60,546 bases of DNA from Coriobacteriales bacterium (GCA_017515595.1 JAFWFL010000094.1:1-60546), one strand, 5' to 3'. Positions 33,383-42,651 are shown, numbered from the stretch's first letter. Notes: a model not told the origin generated them from the letters alone. Translations and numbers: made by a program.

Positions 33383-33534
33383 TTCGCACAACAAGTTTGG
33401 CGCGATTTTGAATGAATATGTTTGTATAACTTAACATATTATTCATATGAAAAATTTAATATTGCAATTGCAGTCTTAACGGATGGTCAAACCGGGGGTT
33501 TCTCGGCTTGGCCTTGGTGAGAAAGGATCCAGTT

Positions 33535-35499
33535 ATGGCAGAAGAAGGCATGACCCGCAGGACATTTGTTGCTGCAACCGCAGCTACTGCCGCAGTCGCT
33601 GCGGCCGGCTCGGCAATTGCATTGGCTGACGTTCCGGCAGCCGGCATGAAGCCCGGCACCTACATTGGCGAGGGCAAGGGCCATCGCGGAACCCTGCGCG
33701 TAAGTGTTACCGTAAGCGAAGACGCTATCGAGGCCATCGACTTCATTGAGAGCGTCCCCGCCACCAACGAGGTAATTCCTGATCTGAGCGTTGACCCCTT
33801 TGCTATTTATGCCGTTGCCATGCTCAATGATGCCCAGCAGATTCTTGACTCGGTGACCTCTCGTATGGGCGACCGTATTGTTGAGTTCCAGTCGCTCAAT
33901 GTTGACGCCATCTGCGGCGCCACCATTACCTCTTTTGGTTATCTGGCCGCTGTTGAGGACGCTCTTACTCAGGCCGGTGCCAACCTCAAGGCTTTTGACC
34001 GCCCAATCCCGGCAAAGAACGAGGCAGAGGTTTACGAGGGCTATGACGTTATTGTAGTAGGCGGCGGCGCAGGCGGAAACACCGCTGCCGCAAGTGCGAC
34101 TGCTGCAGGCGCCAAGGTTCTCCAAATTGAGAAGTCAGGCCGTATTGGTGGCTGCGGTTCGCTCTCAACCGGTGTTCGCTGCACCCACTCCAAGCTCCAG
34201 GAAGCAGCCGGCTTCACTGAGGATGACAATGACGCTCTCTTTGCTGACGCCATGAAGCAGGGTCTTTGGTATCCCAAGGGCAACCTTGTGCGCCAGTTCA
34301 TTGACATGGGCTACGAGGCCATGGACTTCCTTTGCGACGTGGGCCAGTTTGAGTTCAGGCCCGGCGCAACCGGACTGAGCTATGCAAAAGACTCAATCAT
34401 TGAGCCCATGGCTCATGACTGCTGGCAGCGCGTAAGCGACACAGTAGACACCGTTATCATGGAGACCCGTGCGACTGAGCTTATCCAGGACGAGAGTGGC
34501 GCCGTTATAGGCGTTAAGGCCATCAAATGGGACGGAACCCAGGTTATGGCCTATGCTCCCAACGTCATTGTTGCAACCGGCGGTTATATGGGCAACAATG
34601 AGATGCAGGAGAAGTACAACCACGCGTCCTTCTCGACCGCATTTGCCATGGCACAGGACACCGGCGACGGTCTTCAGATGATGTGGGCAGCCGGCGCCAA
34701 CGAGTTCCACATTGGTGGCGAGTCCAACCACATTACCCAGCCCGCAGGCAGCGTTACCGGCTTTAATGACTATGACTCCATGATTCCTCACACCCTCCAT
34801 GCAGCTCCGTGCCTGCTCAACGTCAACCGCTACGGCCAGCGCTGGCGCTCGGAGGACGTTCTCGAGACCAACATGAACCAGATGGGTAACTACGTGGTCT
34901 CAGCCGGCGGTTATTACTATGCGATTCTCAGCCAGTCACAGTGCGAAGTCCTCGCAAAAGAAGGCGTTGCCGGTCTTGGCAAGACCACGCCGGTTTATGC
35001 CGTGAACTTTAATTACTATCCTGTTCCCGTTGATTACAAGATGGAGCGCATCTACGACGTGCTCGAGGCAGGTATTGAGGCCGGATTCATCTTTAAGGGC
35101 GACACGGTTGAGGAACTCGCTGCAGCCGCAGGCCTTGCGCCTGAGCTTTTGGCCAAGTCCATCAAGGACTACGACATCGCTTGCGAAGTGGGCTATGACA
35201 AGCTCTTTAACAAGAATCCCGCATACCTGTACCCGCTCGGCGAAGGTCCCTATTACGCCATCAAGTGCATGGGCTGCCCGTATTCAACGGTAGGCGGCAT
35301 TGAGGTTGACGACTACATGCGAGTGCTGCGTCCCGACGGCACCTACATCCCCGGTCTTTACTGCGCCGGCGCCGAGTCAATTGGCTGTCTTATGGGCGGC
35401 GCAGCCTTTAGTGACCTTGGCGGCTTCAGTTTTGGCTGGCCCTGCTACTCAGGTTACGCCGCAGGCAAAGCCGCAGCCGGCGACCCTGTGGATTACTAA
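33535..35499 (+). CDS. Tat-exported flavoprotein with FMN-binding domain (urocanate reductase-like)
   Basis: A 654-residue two-domain reductase. Twin-arginine signal TRRTFVA (7-13). Residues about 38-150 are an FMN_bind domain with DAICGAT (124-130), the flavinylation motif D-x-x-S/T-G-A-T in which Cys replaces the usual Ser/Thr; Thr130 would carry covalent FMN placed by ApbE. The FAD domain follows with GGGAGG (176-181). This architecture is that of UrdA and related soluble fumarate reductases, where FMN passes electrons to FAD. The second FAD contact is near IPGLYCAGAES. No ApbE gene is in the window. AAAGGATCC precedes ATG 33535. Substrate unknown. Confidence 0.9.
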   Translation: MAEEGMTRRTFVAATAATAAVAAAGSAIALADVPAAGMKPGTYIGEGKGHRGTLRVSVTVSEDAIEAIDFIESVPATNEVIPDLSVDPFAIYAVAMLNDAQQILDSVTSRMGDRIVEFQSLNVDAICGATITSFGYLAAVEDALTQAGANLKAFDRPIPAKNEAEVYEGYDVIVVGGGAGGNTAAASATAAGAKVLQIEKSGRIGGCGSLSTGVRCTHSKLQEAAGFTEDDNDALFADAMKQGLWYPKGNLVRQFIDMGYEAMDFLCDVGQFEFRPGATGLSYAKDSIIEPMAHDCWQRVSDTVDTVIMETRATELIQDESGAVIGVKAIKWDGTQVMAYAPNVIVATGGYMGNNEMQEKYNHASFSTAFAMAQDTGDGLQMMWAAGANEFHIGGESNHITQPAGSVTGFNDYDSMIPHTLHAAPCLLNVNRYGQRWRSEDVLETNMNQMGNYVVSAGGYYYAILSQSQCEVLAKEGVAGLGKTTPVYAVNFNYYPVPVDYKMERIYDVLEAGIEAGFIFKGDTVEELAAAAGLAPELLAKSIKDYDIACEVGYDKLFNKNPAYLYPLGEGPYYAIKCMGCPYSTVGGIEVDDYMRVLRPDGTYIPGLYCAGAESIGCLMGGAAFSDLGGFSFGWPCYSGYAAGKAAAGDPVDY

Positions 35500-35532
35500 G
35501 CGCTACACTCGTTCTGCATAGGTAAGTAGTAA

Positions 35533-35573
35533 GCTGCCGAGAAACCCGCGCGGGCTTCTCGGCAGCCTTTTTA
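35533..35573 (+). terminator. Terminator of the FMN-type flavoprotein gene
   Basis: GCTGCCGAGAAACCCG pairs with CGGGCTTCTCGGCAGC almost perfectly, followed by CTTTTT. Confidence 0.9.
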
Positions 35574-35628
35574 TGGGTCGGTCTGGGATGGATTTGTATT
35601 ATCAGCAATTCGTGAGACTGTGAGCGAT

Positions 35629-36096
35629 ATGTACAGAGTGCTTTTTATTTGCTACGGGAATATTTGCAGGTCGCCAATGGCGGAGTTTTTGATGCGCGAT
35701 ATGGTCATGAAGGCAGGCCGCGCAAATGAGTTCAAAATTGCGTCATGTGCGACATCTGATGAGGAGCTGGGGAATCCTGTGCACCCGGGCACAAAGCGCC
35801 TGCTTGCTGCTCATGGGATTGACTGTGTTGGCAAAACCGCGCGCCAGCTCAAGCGTGATGAATATAAGAACTGGGATTATATCATTGGCATGGATGACCA
35901 GAATATTAGCGCGATCAACCGTATTTTTAAGCGCGATCCGGAGGCTAAAGTTCACAAACTTCTCGCGTTCGCCAACGGCGGAACGGGCGGTACCAACGCC
36001 CGGGATATAGCCGACCCCTGGTATACCGGCGACTTCGAAACAACCTGGAAAGACATCCAGGCAGGCTGTGAAGGCCTGTTAGCAGCGCTCAAATAA
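35629..36096 (+). CDS. Low-molecular-weight protein tyrosine phosphatase
   Basis: A 155-residue phosphatase. The P-loop CYGNICRS is at 8-15 with nucleophile Cys8 and Arg14, and the general acid is the Asp in IADPWYTGDF (about 126). It removes phosphate from tyrosine residues or, in relatives, from arginine. ATG 35629 starts the canonical MYRVLFICYGN; a GTG three codons earlier is also possible. The gene is monocistronic and convergent with the flavoprotein gene at 36234. Confidence 0.93.
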   Translation: MYRVLFICYGNICRSPMAEFLMRDMVMKAGRANEFKIASCATSDEELGNPVHPGTKRLLAAHGIDCVGKTARQLKRDEYKNWDYIIGMDDQNISAINRIFKRDPEAKVHKLLAFANGGTGGTNARDIADPWYTGDFETTWKDIQAGCEGLLAALK

Positions 36097-36141
36097 AAGT
36101 GCATAGGGTGCAAGATTCTGCGATCATTTTGACATGAAACC

Positions 36142-36177
36142 AGAAGTGCACAGGGCTTTTGTTCCCTGTGCACTTCT
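36142..36177. terminator. Strong hairpin between convergent genes
   Basis: AGAAGTGCACAGGG (36142-36155) and CCCTGTGCACTTCT (36164-36177) form a 14-bp perfect stem. No long T-run follows, so termination strength is uncertain. Confidence 0.6.
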
Positions 36178-36233
36178 CAATCAGTTATTGTTTATCCGGC
36201 GGGATTGTCCCTAACCGGCGCTGTCCGGAGGAC

Positions 36234-37760
36234 TTACTTGCCCAGGTAAATTACAGCCTGGTCTGCAGCGATGCGGCCAAAGTTGACGGTAGCGCCAACC
36301 TGAGAACCTGCGCAGATAATAACGTCATAGGAGTCGCCATAAAGGCCGCCTGCGTCTCCGCCTGCTGCATAGAGGCCGGGGATGGGGTTCTTCTCAGCAT
36401 CGAGAACTTCTGCTTTGCCGTTGATCTTAAGACCGCCTACGCTTGTGTAAACGGCGCTCTTGAGGCGGGCTGCATAGTACGGCGGAGTCTCAAGCTTCCA
36501 GAGCCAGTTGGTCTTACCGTAGTCCTTGTCGAGACCCTCATCGCAATAGGTATTGTAAGCTGTAATTGACTCGACGACGGTTGCGGGGTCAAGGCCCATG
36601 AGCTCAGCGAGCTCTTCAAGGGTGTCGGCCTGGAATACATCCGGATGCTCGGGGGTATTGGCGAACTCGGCGAGCTCCTGGCGGGCATTCTCAAACTTGC
36701 CATGGTTAAAGGCGGCGCCATTCTCAATGAAGTACTGAAGCGCTTTGTCGTCCATGAGTGAGTATACCTGGTCCTGAAGGCACATAATGTGGCCCGAGAA
36801 CGTGAAGTTGCCATAAGTGGTCTCATCAGCGAAGCGCTTGCCCTTCTCGTTGAGCCAGAGAATGGGGCTGCGGCCAAAGCCCATACGAATCTGGTCGCTC
36901 ATTGCGACTGACTCAATGGTGCCGCCGGCGAGCATGAGTGCGCTCATACCATGGAGCTGTGCGCCGGCCTTGAGGCCCATGTTGATGCCGTCGCCGTCGC
37001 GGCCAACCGAGCCAAGGTTAAAGAAGTTGTCAAACTTAAACGGTGTGTACTTCTCAACCATCTCACGGCTGCAAATGAAGCCGCCCGAGGCAAGGAGGCA
37101 AACCGGTGCCTCTACCTTGATGTATGCGTCGTCTTCAAGACGGTGGGCAATAACTGCGGCTACCTTGCCGTCTTCCATGATGAGATCAACAGCGGGAGTC
37201 TCGGTAAGGAAGATCGCGCCGTTCTCCTCGGCATAAGCCTCGAGCACGGCAAGCGCGTCGCCCACGCTGCTTACGGGGTTGTGCCAGGTGCGCTCGGAGT
37301 CACCGGAGCGCTCAACGCCGCTGAACGTGACACCCTTGTCAATCATCCAGTCAATAGTCTCGGCTGACTTCTTGAAGAGTGTCATGGTGACGTCGGTGTC
37401 GGCCAGCCAGTGATGGTAGTCCATGCACTTGGTAAAGAGCTCTTCGCGCGTGGTGGTAACGCCGGCCTCTTTCTGGATGCTCGACTCAACCGCAAAAATG
37501 CCATGAGCGCGTGAGCAGGTGCCGCCAATAAAGCCGGTCTTCTCGAGAATGATAACATTGAGTCCGTTCTCAACAGCCTGAGCTGCAGCGCCAATGCCGC
37601 CGCCACCGCCGCCAACAACTACCATGTCGGCCTGGAGGGTCTCGGCGATTTCATACTCCTGAGGAGCTGCTTCCTCGGCTATAGCCACGCTTGCAAGCGC
37701 GGTACCTGCTGCAACGGTAGCCCCTGCTGCCTTAATAAACTGCCTGCGATCCATGTTCAT
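36234..37760 (-). CDS. Tat-exported FAD flavoprotein
   Basis: A 508-residue secreted reductase. Twin-arginine signal DRRQFIK (4-10), cleavage near residue 28; a six-glycine FAD loop GGGGGGIG (50-57); second FAD motif IPGLYAAGGDAGGLYG near 470-485. The mid-domain contains the HHWL stretch (about 113-116). Like its neighbours it lacks an FMN or haem domain and needs an external electron donor. It is downstream of, and in the same direction as, the 37842-39404 flavoprotein gene but a hairpin at 37795-37818 separates them. AAAGGGAGAAGT precedes the ATG. Confidence 0.88.
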   Translation of the reverse strand: MNMDRRQFIKAAGATVAAGTALASVAIAEEAAPQEYEIAETLQADMVVVGGGGGGIGAAAQAVENGLNVIILEKTGFIGGTCSRAHGIFAVESSIQKEAGVTTTREELFTKCMDYHHWLADTDVTMTLFKKSAETIDWMIDKGVTFSGVERSGDSERTWHNPVSSVGDALAVLEAYAEENGAIFLTETPAVDLIMEDGKVAAVIAHRLEDDAYIKVEAPVCLLASGGFICSREMVEKYTPFKFDNFFNLGSVGRDGDGINMGLKAGAQLHGMSALMLAGGTIESVAMSDQIRMGFGRSPILWLNEKGKRFADETTYGNFTFSGHIMCLQDQVYSLMDDKALQYFIENGAAFNHGKFENARQELAEFANTPEHPDVFQADTLEELAELMGLDPATVVESITAYNTYCDEGLDKDYGKTNWLWKLETPPYYAARLKSAVYTSVGGLKINGKAEVLDAEKNPIPGLYAAGGDAGGLYGDSYDVIICAGSQVGATVNFGRIAADQAVIYLGK

Positions 37761-37794
37761 ACTTCTCCCTTTCTGTGGTGAAACTTTTATGTTA

Positions 37795-37818
37795 CGAGAA
37801 ACCCCCGCGGGTTTCTCG
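37795..37818 (-). terminator. Hairpin after the 37842 flavoprotein gene
   Basis: CGAGAAACCC and GGGTTTCTCG form a 10-bp stem with a four-base loop on the minus-strand side downstream of the 37842 stop. The 3' T-run is weak, so partial read-through into the next flavoprotein gene is possible. Confidence 0.6.
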
Positions 37819-37841
37819 GCCGAACATCAATGAATAACGGG

Positions 37842-39404
37842 CTATTCCCAGTTCTCCAAACCTGCGGCATGACGGGCGGCAATTGCTCCGCGGGCGGCAC
37901 AGCCGTTCATGGTAAGCATGATGCAGCGCATGCCTTGTCCAACGTCACCGGCAGCATACAGGCGGGGTACAACTTCATTGTTCCAGGTGAGAACCTGAGA
38001 ATTATTGTTTGAAGGTACGCCCGAATTGGTATAACCAAGGGCGGGTACCAGCTCAACCGCATAGAAGGGGCCCGCATCGATGCCGGTAAGATAAGCCTTA
38101 TCCTTGCCAAGCGGGTCTTCTTCGCCCGATGCGCAGAGTGCATTATACTCCTCAACCGTTGCCAAAAAGCCCTCAACATCCACGGCAACCGGTTCACCGG
38201 TTACAGGATCTGTGCTTGTCATTTTGGCAGCAAGTTCCTCGAGAGTGTCGGCTTTGAGAAGCCAGCCCTTCTCGACCTCGGCCTGGTTGTCTTCACTCCA
38301 TGAACCCCAGCCGTAAACATGAGCAGGCGACCATTCGGGCGACATCCACAAGCAGCCGGCGTCAACAACCTTGGAGTCCATAACCGCCCACATGGGGAGG
38401 TTAATATAGCCATTACCGGCGCCGCCCGCATATGACTTACCGGGAATTCCGGCCCAATCGGTGAAGCGGTAGGTGGTGCGGTCATGGGTGTCGGCGATAT
38501 CCTCGGCCATAAAACGTTTGCCGTTTTTGTTTACATAAATGCGCGCGTGGGTAAAGTCCTGCTGGCGCCAGTTCATGTCTTCCATGAGCATGGCAGTTCC
38601 AACCTCGGCGCTTGCCGGCTCCATTGCCCAACCAAAGAATTCGAGGGCAAGAGAAGTGTCTTTCATAACAGCGCCACCGGCATCGGCAATCATAAACACG
38701 CCGTCACCCTCGTTGTAGGGAGAATTGCAGATCTCATAAGGAAGATATGGGTAATGGCTGCCCCATACGAGTTCCTTGTTGCCTACGTAGCTGCCGGTGC
38801 ACACAATAACAGCCTTACGTGCTTTAACAAAGCGCTCCTTCTCGTCAAAGAATGCCTTTACGCCATGTACCTCGCCATCTGAACCCTTAATAAGCTTGAG
38901 CGCCGGCGCCAGAAAATGTACGGTAATATTCTCGCTCTCGAGCACCTTGGCCGAGGTGCCTTCCCAAAGTGCACGTCCGTACCCGTCAATGAACATGTCA
39001 TTCACGCGGTTAACGCCAACTTCATTGGTAAACCAATTAACGAAGACGGAGTCTTCTGCGGCCATAGCATCATAAAGATCCTGGTCAATGGCACCAAAGG
39101 AGCCGTAGAGAAGTGCCGTGGCGCCCAGAAGGGCTGCGGTTCCGCCGTTAACACGGGTGGCACCGCCTGCGTAGGTCTCGGGAGCTTTCTCGAGTACAAT
39201 AACGCTCATGCCCTCATCAATACCGGCAACTTTTGCGGCATTGATGCCAGCAAGGCCAAAGCCCAGAATAACAATGTCAGCTTCTTCATCCCAAACAATA
39301 TTTTGCGATACTTCATCTGCTACCGCAACAGCTGCTCCTGAAGCTACACTTGCTGCTGCCAAGCCAGCGGTTCCTAAAAAAGTCCTTCTCGAAACATTAG
39401 CCAT
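37842..39404 (-). CDS. Tat-exported FAD flavoprotein
   Basis: A 520-residue secreted reductase. Twin-arginine signal SRRTFLG (5-11), cleavage near residue 30; FAD loop GFGLAG (48-53); second FAD contact VPRLYAAGDVGQGMR near 486-500. It differs clearly from the 36234 product, so the two are not recent duplicates. It is transcribed divergently from the LuxR-type membrane regulator at 39623 with a 218-base gap; in the Eggerthellaceae such divergent pairs are usually regulator and target, so substrate-responsive control is inferred. AAAGAAAGG precedes the ATG. Confidence 0.88.
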   Translation of the reverse strand: MANVSRRTFLGTAGLAAASVASGAAVAVADEVSQNIVWDEEADIVILGFGLAGINAAKVAGIDEGMSVIVLEKAPETYAGGATRVNGGTAALLGATALLYGSFGAIDQDLYDAMAAEDSVFVNWFTNEVGVNRVNDMFIDGYGRALWEGTSAKVLESENITVHFLAPALKLIKGSDGEVHGVKAFFDEKERFVKARKAVIVCTGSYVGNKELVWGSHYPYLPYEICNSPYNEGDGVFMIADAGGAVMKDTSLALEFFGWAMEPASAEVGTAMLMEDMNWRQQDFTHARIYVNKNGKRFMAEDIADTHDRTTYRFTDWAGIPGKSYAGGAGNGYINLPMWAVMDSKVVDAGCLWMSPEWSPAHVYGWGSWSEDNQAEVEKGWLLKADTLEELAAKMTSTDPVTGEPVAVDVEGFLATVEEYNALCASGEEDPLGKDKAYLTGIDAGPFYAVELVPALGYTNSGVPSNNNSQVLTWNNEVVPRLYAAGDVGQGMRCIMLTMNGCAARGAIAARHAAGLENWE

Positions 39405-39622
39405 AGTTAAAACCTTTCTTTAAGTAATACCCCAAATACGCAGTTGCTGTGTAGCAACATGAGGACAATACTATGCAAAAGAGATTGGATTGCAATTCGC
39501 ATTTTTCATGCGAAGCGTCTTTAGCTGGTATTTTAACGTATGATAATAAGATGAGAACACGCGTTGTTGCTCGTTTATCGTGATATACTGATATCCGGGT
39601 TATAAGGAGGTGATGAATCAGA

Positions 39623-41239
39623 ATGAAATACGAGATTTCATCTGTTAAGGTGTATTCTCAACATATCCCTCTGTTAAAGACCATGGCCATCCTGTTTGGT
39701 CTTGCCTGCTATTGGTGCTTGTCGATGACCTTTTATGACTCAGGCGTTACAGCAATTCTCGTAGAATCAATGGTTCCTGCTACAGAGCTGTACCGTGTTG
39801 CTGCGTTTAACAGTTCCTCAAACGCACTGTTTCCAGTGTCAATTCTTGCAATGGTCTTGACGACTTTAATTATTATTATTGCTGATATTAAAACCGGTTT
39901 TCTACTGGTTCAAAAGATCCGGAGTATTCGGTTACTTGCAGTTGTTATTGGCGTGGTTGGGGCATTTGGAACACTTACTGTTATGCTTGCACCCGTTTTT
40001 GTTCTTCCTGTTGTAGTGGCATATATAGGCGCCATTGTCATGGGCTGTTCTGCAGCAGGTATTATGCTTGGATGGGGTTCGGCAATCAGCAAAATTCCGT
40101 CAAAGATTTCATACCTCATAATCCCTGCGGCTTTCTTTGCGGGATGTTTCTTTCAATTTTGCAAAACGTTTTTGATGCCATGGGGCGTAGTGATCTTTAA
40201 CACGGCAATGCCTCTTCTCTCGTGCTTGTTTTGGTATATGGCAAGCAAAGAGTTTTTCTCCAAAGCCAATACTGGTATGAGAGGCTTAGTCTATCAAGAT
40301 GCCAATATATCTCTCTTATCCCAAGAACCGGTTCCGCAAACTGACGGAACCGCTCAAGTACAAAGCGACAATACACCTTTCCCGTATTTATCTATGTTCA
40401 AATCTCTCTTTGCTGATGTTCCCTGGCGGGTAGCTTTTCTCTTCTTTTGCTGTTCGTTGGTGGGGGCCTTTATTGAACGGATGGGAAGCATTGCATACCC
40501 CATCATTAGTGGGCTCGAGGGTACCGGTATTGCGCTTATTGCATCGGCCATTTTGATGCTTGCTGTTGTTTGGGGTATTGTCATAAAAGGTAAAGATTTT
40601 TTACCGGTTTGGTTTGTTTTTGTTCTTATCCTATTAGCAACGCTGGTAATAGTACCCGCGATGGGTTGGATCAGCCCTCAAACCCAAGTACTCGTTATTG
40701 TGGCAGAAAAGCGCTGTCTCATAGTACTTATCTGGGTATTTTTGGTAAGCACGATATTCAGAGGCGAACTGCCGGTCATAACCGCATTTGGTGCCGGCCA
40801 TATCGCCTTGCAATCACTTCCAAATTTTCTTGGACAAGCAGCAGGCGAAACCGTCGTTGGCTTTGCGCCTCAAATACTCGATAATCTAAGCACATTATGT
40901 GCTGTTATGGCTGTTGTACTGGTTATCGCTCTCGCTTTGACCCTCTTTGACAGCCAAAGCCTCTTGCGCGGTTTTCGCGTACCTTCATCTGATCCACCAG
41001 GGGATGAGGTTCCTAAAGAAACCCAGCAGGATAAACTTGCGTTCCTTGCCGATAAGTACGGGCTTTCTCCGCGCGAGCGTGATATCCTGGAACTCCTCAT
41101 ACGAGGTCATACATTTCCCAGTATCAGTGATGAGCTGGGCATATCGCTCAATACCATCCGCACACACTCACGCAATATTTATCGCAAACTCAATATTCAT
41201 ACCAAACAGGAATTGATTGATCTCATAGAAAGTATCTGA
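39623..41239 (+). CDS. Membrane-embedded LuxR-type regulator
   Basis: A 538-residue protein with about 12 hydrophobic segments (from about 15 to 455), followed by a soluble linker and a LuxR/GerE helix-turn-helix at about 473-535 (LSPRERDILELLIRGHT, then NTIRTHSRNIYRKL). This architecture, abundant in Coriobacteriia, is thought to sense a ligand in or across the membrane and act directly on DNA. AAGGAGGTGA lies upstream of the ATG. Its target is probably the divergent flavoprotein gene 37842-39404. Residues AT-rich in codon use in the middle part are normal for membrane genes. Confidence 0.88.
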   Translation: MKYEISSVKVYSQHIPLLKTMAILFGLACYWCLSMTFYDSGVTAILVESMVPATELYRVAAFNSSSNALFPVSILAMVLTTLIIIIADIKTGFLLVQKIRSIRLLAVVIGVVGAFGTLTVMLAPVFVLPVVVAYIGAIVMGCSAAGIMLGWGSAISKIPSKISYLIIPAAFFAGCFFQFCKTFLMPWGVVIFNTAMPLLSCLFWYMASKEFFSKANTGMRGLVYQDANISLLSQEPVPQTDGTAQVQSDNTPFPYLSMFKSLFADVPWRVAFLFFCCSLVGAFIERMGSIAYPIISGLEGTGIALIASAILMLAVVWGIVIKGKDFLPVWFVFVLILLATLVIVPAMGWISPQTQVLVIVAEKRCLIVLIWVFLVSTIFRGELPVITAFGAGHIALQSLPNFLGQAAGETVVGFAPQILDNLSTLCAVMAVVLVIALALTLFDSQSLLRGFRVPSSDPPGDEVPKETQQDKLAFLADKYGLSPRERDILELLIRGHTFPSISDELGISLNTIRTHSRNIYRKLNIHTKQELIDLIESI

Positions 41240-41334
41240 GAAAAGCATTTCATGCAAACAAAATGATATCAGAGTAGTAAATGTCAAACAAACTATTACC
41301 TTAGCGTACCTTTGGCATATTCATTCGATTTGGC

Positions 41335-41544
41335 TGGCAAAAGGTGACGTTTCGTTGTCCGAGAGACCCGTTTGGGCTTCTCAGCAAGAGTCAGTTGGCA
41401 AAAGGTGACGTTTCGTTGTCCGAGAGACCCGTTTGGGCTTCTCAGCAAGAGCCGGTTGGCAAAAAGGTGACGTTTCGTTGTCCGAGAGACCCGTTTGGGC
41501 TTCTCAGCAAGAGCCGGTTGGCAGAAAGGTGACGATTCGTTGTC
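41335..41544 (+). repeat. Tandem array of a 61-bp unit (3.4 copies)
   Basis: Units start at 41335, 41396, 41457 and, partial, 41519 (periods 61, 61, 62). Each reads TGGCAAAAGGTGACGTTTCG...TTGTCC, then a hairpin core GAGAGACCCGTTTGGGCTTCTC of the terminator style used across this chromosome. The first three copies are nearly identical. No spacers occur between units, so it is not a CRISPR array. Confidence 0.9.
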
Positions 41545-41644
41545 AGTGAACGTCTTCAGAAAATATATATTAATCTCGTAAAATCCATTTAACTGGTATT
41601 TTATCTTTGGTAAACCGAGAGGCGCTCTCGTTGTAGGTTGATTG

Positions 41645-41800
41645 AAACAACGAATCGTCACTTTTTTGCCATTTTACAACAGCAAAAGGCTAAAAAGGAG
41701 GTCTTGTGACAACGAATCGTCACCTTTTTGCCATCCTGCTCTTGCTGAGATACGCAAAAGGTGCTTCTCAGACAACGGATCGTCACCTTTTTGTCAACCG
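41645..41800 (-). repeat. Inverted copies of the 61-bp unit
   Basis: Three inverted partial or complete copies: 41647-41671, 41708-41733 and about 41739-41797, recognisable by GACAACGAATCGTCACCTTT and CTCTTGCTGAGA. They are more diverged than the direct copies and face them across about 100 AT-rich bases. Confidence 0.75.
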
Positions 41801-41855
41801 CTCCTTGGCGAGAGGTTTTCGCAATTCTTTTTGGTTACCGGTAGTTTCTTTATAT

Positions 41856-42494
41856 TTAAGCTTTTATGGGCGTTCTCCATTCGCAGGGATCGGGGGCTGC
41901 TATGGAGCGGATTCCTGCGAGGATGATCTCCATGCCTTCGTCAAATGCCTGGTCGCTGTAGGCGTGTTTTGCTGTTTCCATCCAGACGCGTCCGTTGGCT
42001 TCAGGTTTTGAGGGATTCTCGGTGAGCTCGTCTGTTTCTGCCGAGATAAACCCGCCCAAAAAGGCGTCAATGACCTGCCAGGCCCTGCGGAGAATCTCGG
42101 GCGGAATACCCTGTTCTTCATGGAGACGGTAGATGCGCGCGGTGTGCTCCTGCATGCCGGGGGAGTAGCCAAAACCTTCGGCTTTTATTAGATGACAGTT
42201 TAAATGATTATGATACATTGCCCTGATAGACCGCATGGTGCGGCGCATAGTGTCATCCCAGCGCTCACCGGGGATGGGGTCGGCATCAACCTCTTTAAAA
42301 GCGAGTTCCAGCACTGCTTCATGAATGTGCTTGACTGAAGGAAAATAGGTATAGAGCGCCATGGGCGTTTTGCCCAGTTCAGCGGCGAGCTTGCGTACTG
42401 ACACATTCTCTATTCCAATACGGTCGCCCAGAGCGAGTGCTGCTTCTGCAATCTGCTGCGGTGTTAATGATGCGGGCGATCCGGGTTTTGCCAT
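41856..42494 (-). CDS. TetR-family transcriptional regulator
   Basis: A 212-residue repressor. The helix-turn-helix lies at about 9-56 (LTPQQIAEAALAL, then VRKLAAELGKTPMALYTYFPSV); the C-terminal domain is helical. It is divergent from the 42652 flavoprotein gene, and a perfect 10-bp dyad (42548-42570) lies between them over the flavoprotein promoter, so it most likely represses that gene and itself. The inducing ligand would be the flavoprotein substrate or a related compound. Start MAKPGSP at 42494; GAAGAAATT upstream is a weak ribosome-binding site. Confidence 0.9.
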   Translation of the reverse strand: MAKPGSPASLTPQQIAEAALALGDRIGIENVSVRKLAAELGKTPMALYTYFPSVKHIHEAVLELAFKEVDADPIPGERWDDTMRRTMRSIRAMYHNHLNCHLIKAEGFGYSPGMQEHTARIYRLHEEQGIPPEILRRAWQVIDAFLGGFISAETDELTENPSKPEANGRVWMETAKHAYSDQAFDEGMEIILAGIRSIAAPDPCEWRTPIKA

Positions 42495-42514
42495 AAATTT
42501 CTTCCCTCAAACAG

Positions 42515-42543
42515 TGGACAATTCAATACAAACAGTATACAAT
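42515..42543 (+). promoter_or_regulatory. Promoter of the 42652 flavoprotein gene
   Basis: TGGACA (42515-42520) and TACAAT (42538-42543) with a 17-bp spacer. The operator dyad at 42548-42570 sits immediately downstream, over the expected start site. Confidence 0.6.
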
Positions 42544-42547
42544 ACTT

Positions 42548-42570
42548 AATACTGTACACCGTACAGTATT
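42548..42570. promoter_or_regulatory. TetR-type operator
   Basis: AATACTGTAC (42548-42557) and GTACAGTATT (42561-42570) are perfect arms with three bases between, in the divergent TetR/flavoprotein control region. A related looser dyad (CAGTAT...ATACTG, about 42533-42554) overlaps it. Confidence 0.75.
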
Positions 42571-42579
42571 ACAAGTAAA

Positions 42580-42627
42580 GAAGTTTTATCAATAAAACTT
42601 CAGGAATTCGGCTTTTACAGAAAGCCG
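42580..42627 (+). promoter_or_regulatory. Two-hairpin leader of the 42652 gene
   Basis: GAAGTTTTAT/AATAAAACTTC (42580-42601) and CGGCTTT/AAAGCCG (42609-42627) are two consecutive stem-loops in the untranslated leader, ending 25 bases before the ATG. They may stabilise or regulate the mRNA. Confidence 0.45.
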
Positions 42628-42651
42628 CTTTACCACGGAGTGGAGGATGGT

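Noticed and set aside
41335-41544. CRISPR-like repeat array
   Set aside because: Units follow each other without spacers and are 61 bp long; no cas genes are present. It is a tandem repeat.
41706-42011. A 101-codon ORF with a good AGGAGG and GTG start
   Set aside because: It runs through inverted 61-bp units and then antisense through the TetR gene; the product has repeated TTNRHLF-like pieces from the repeat and is not protein-like.
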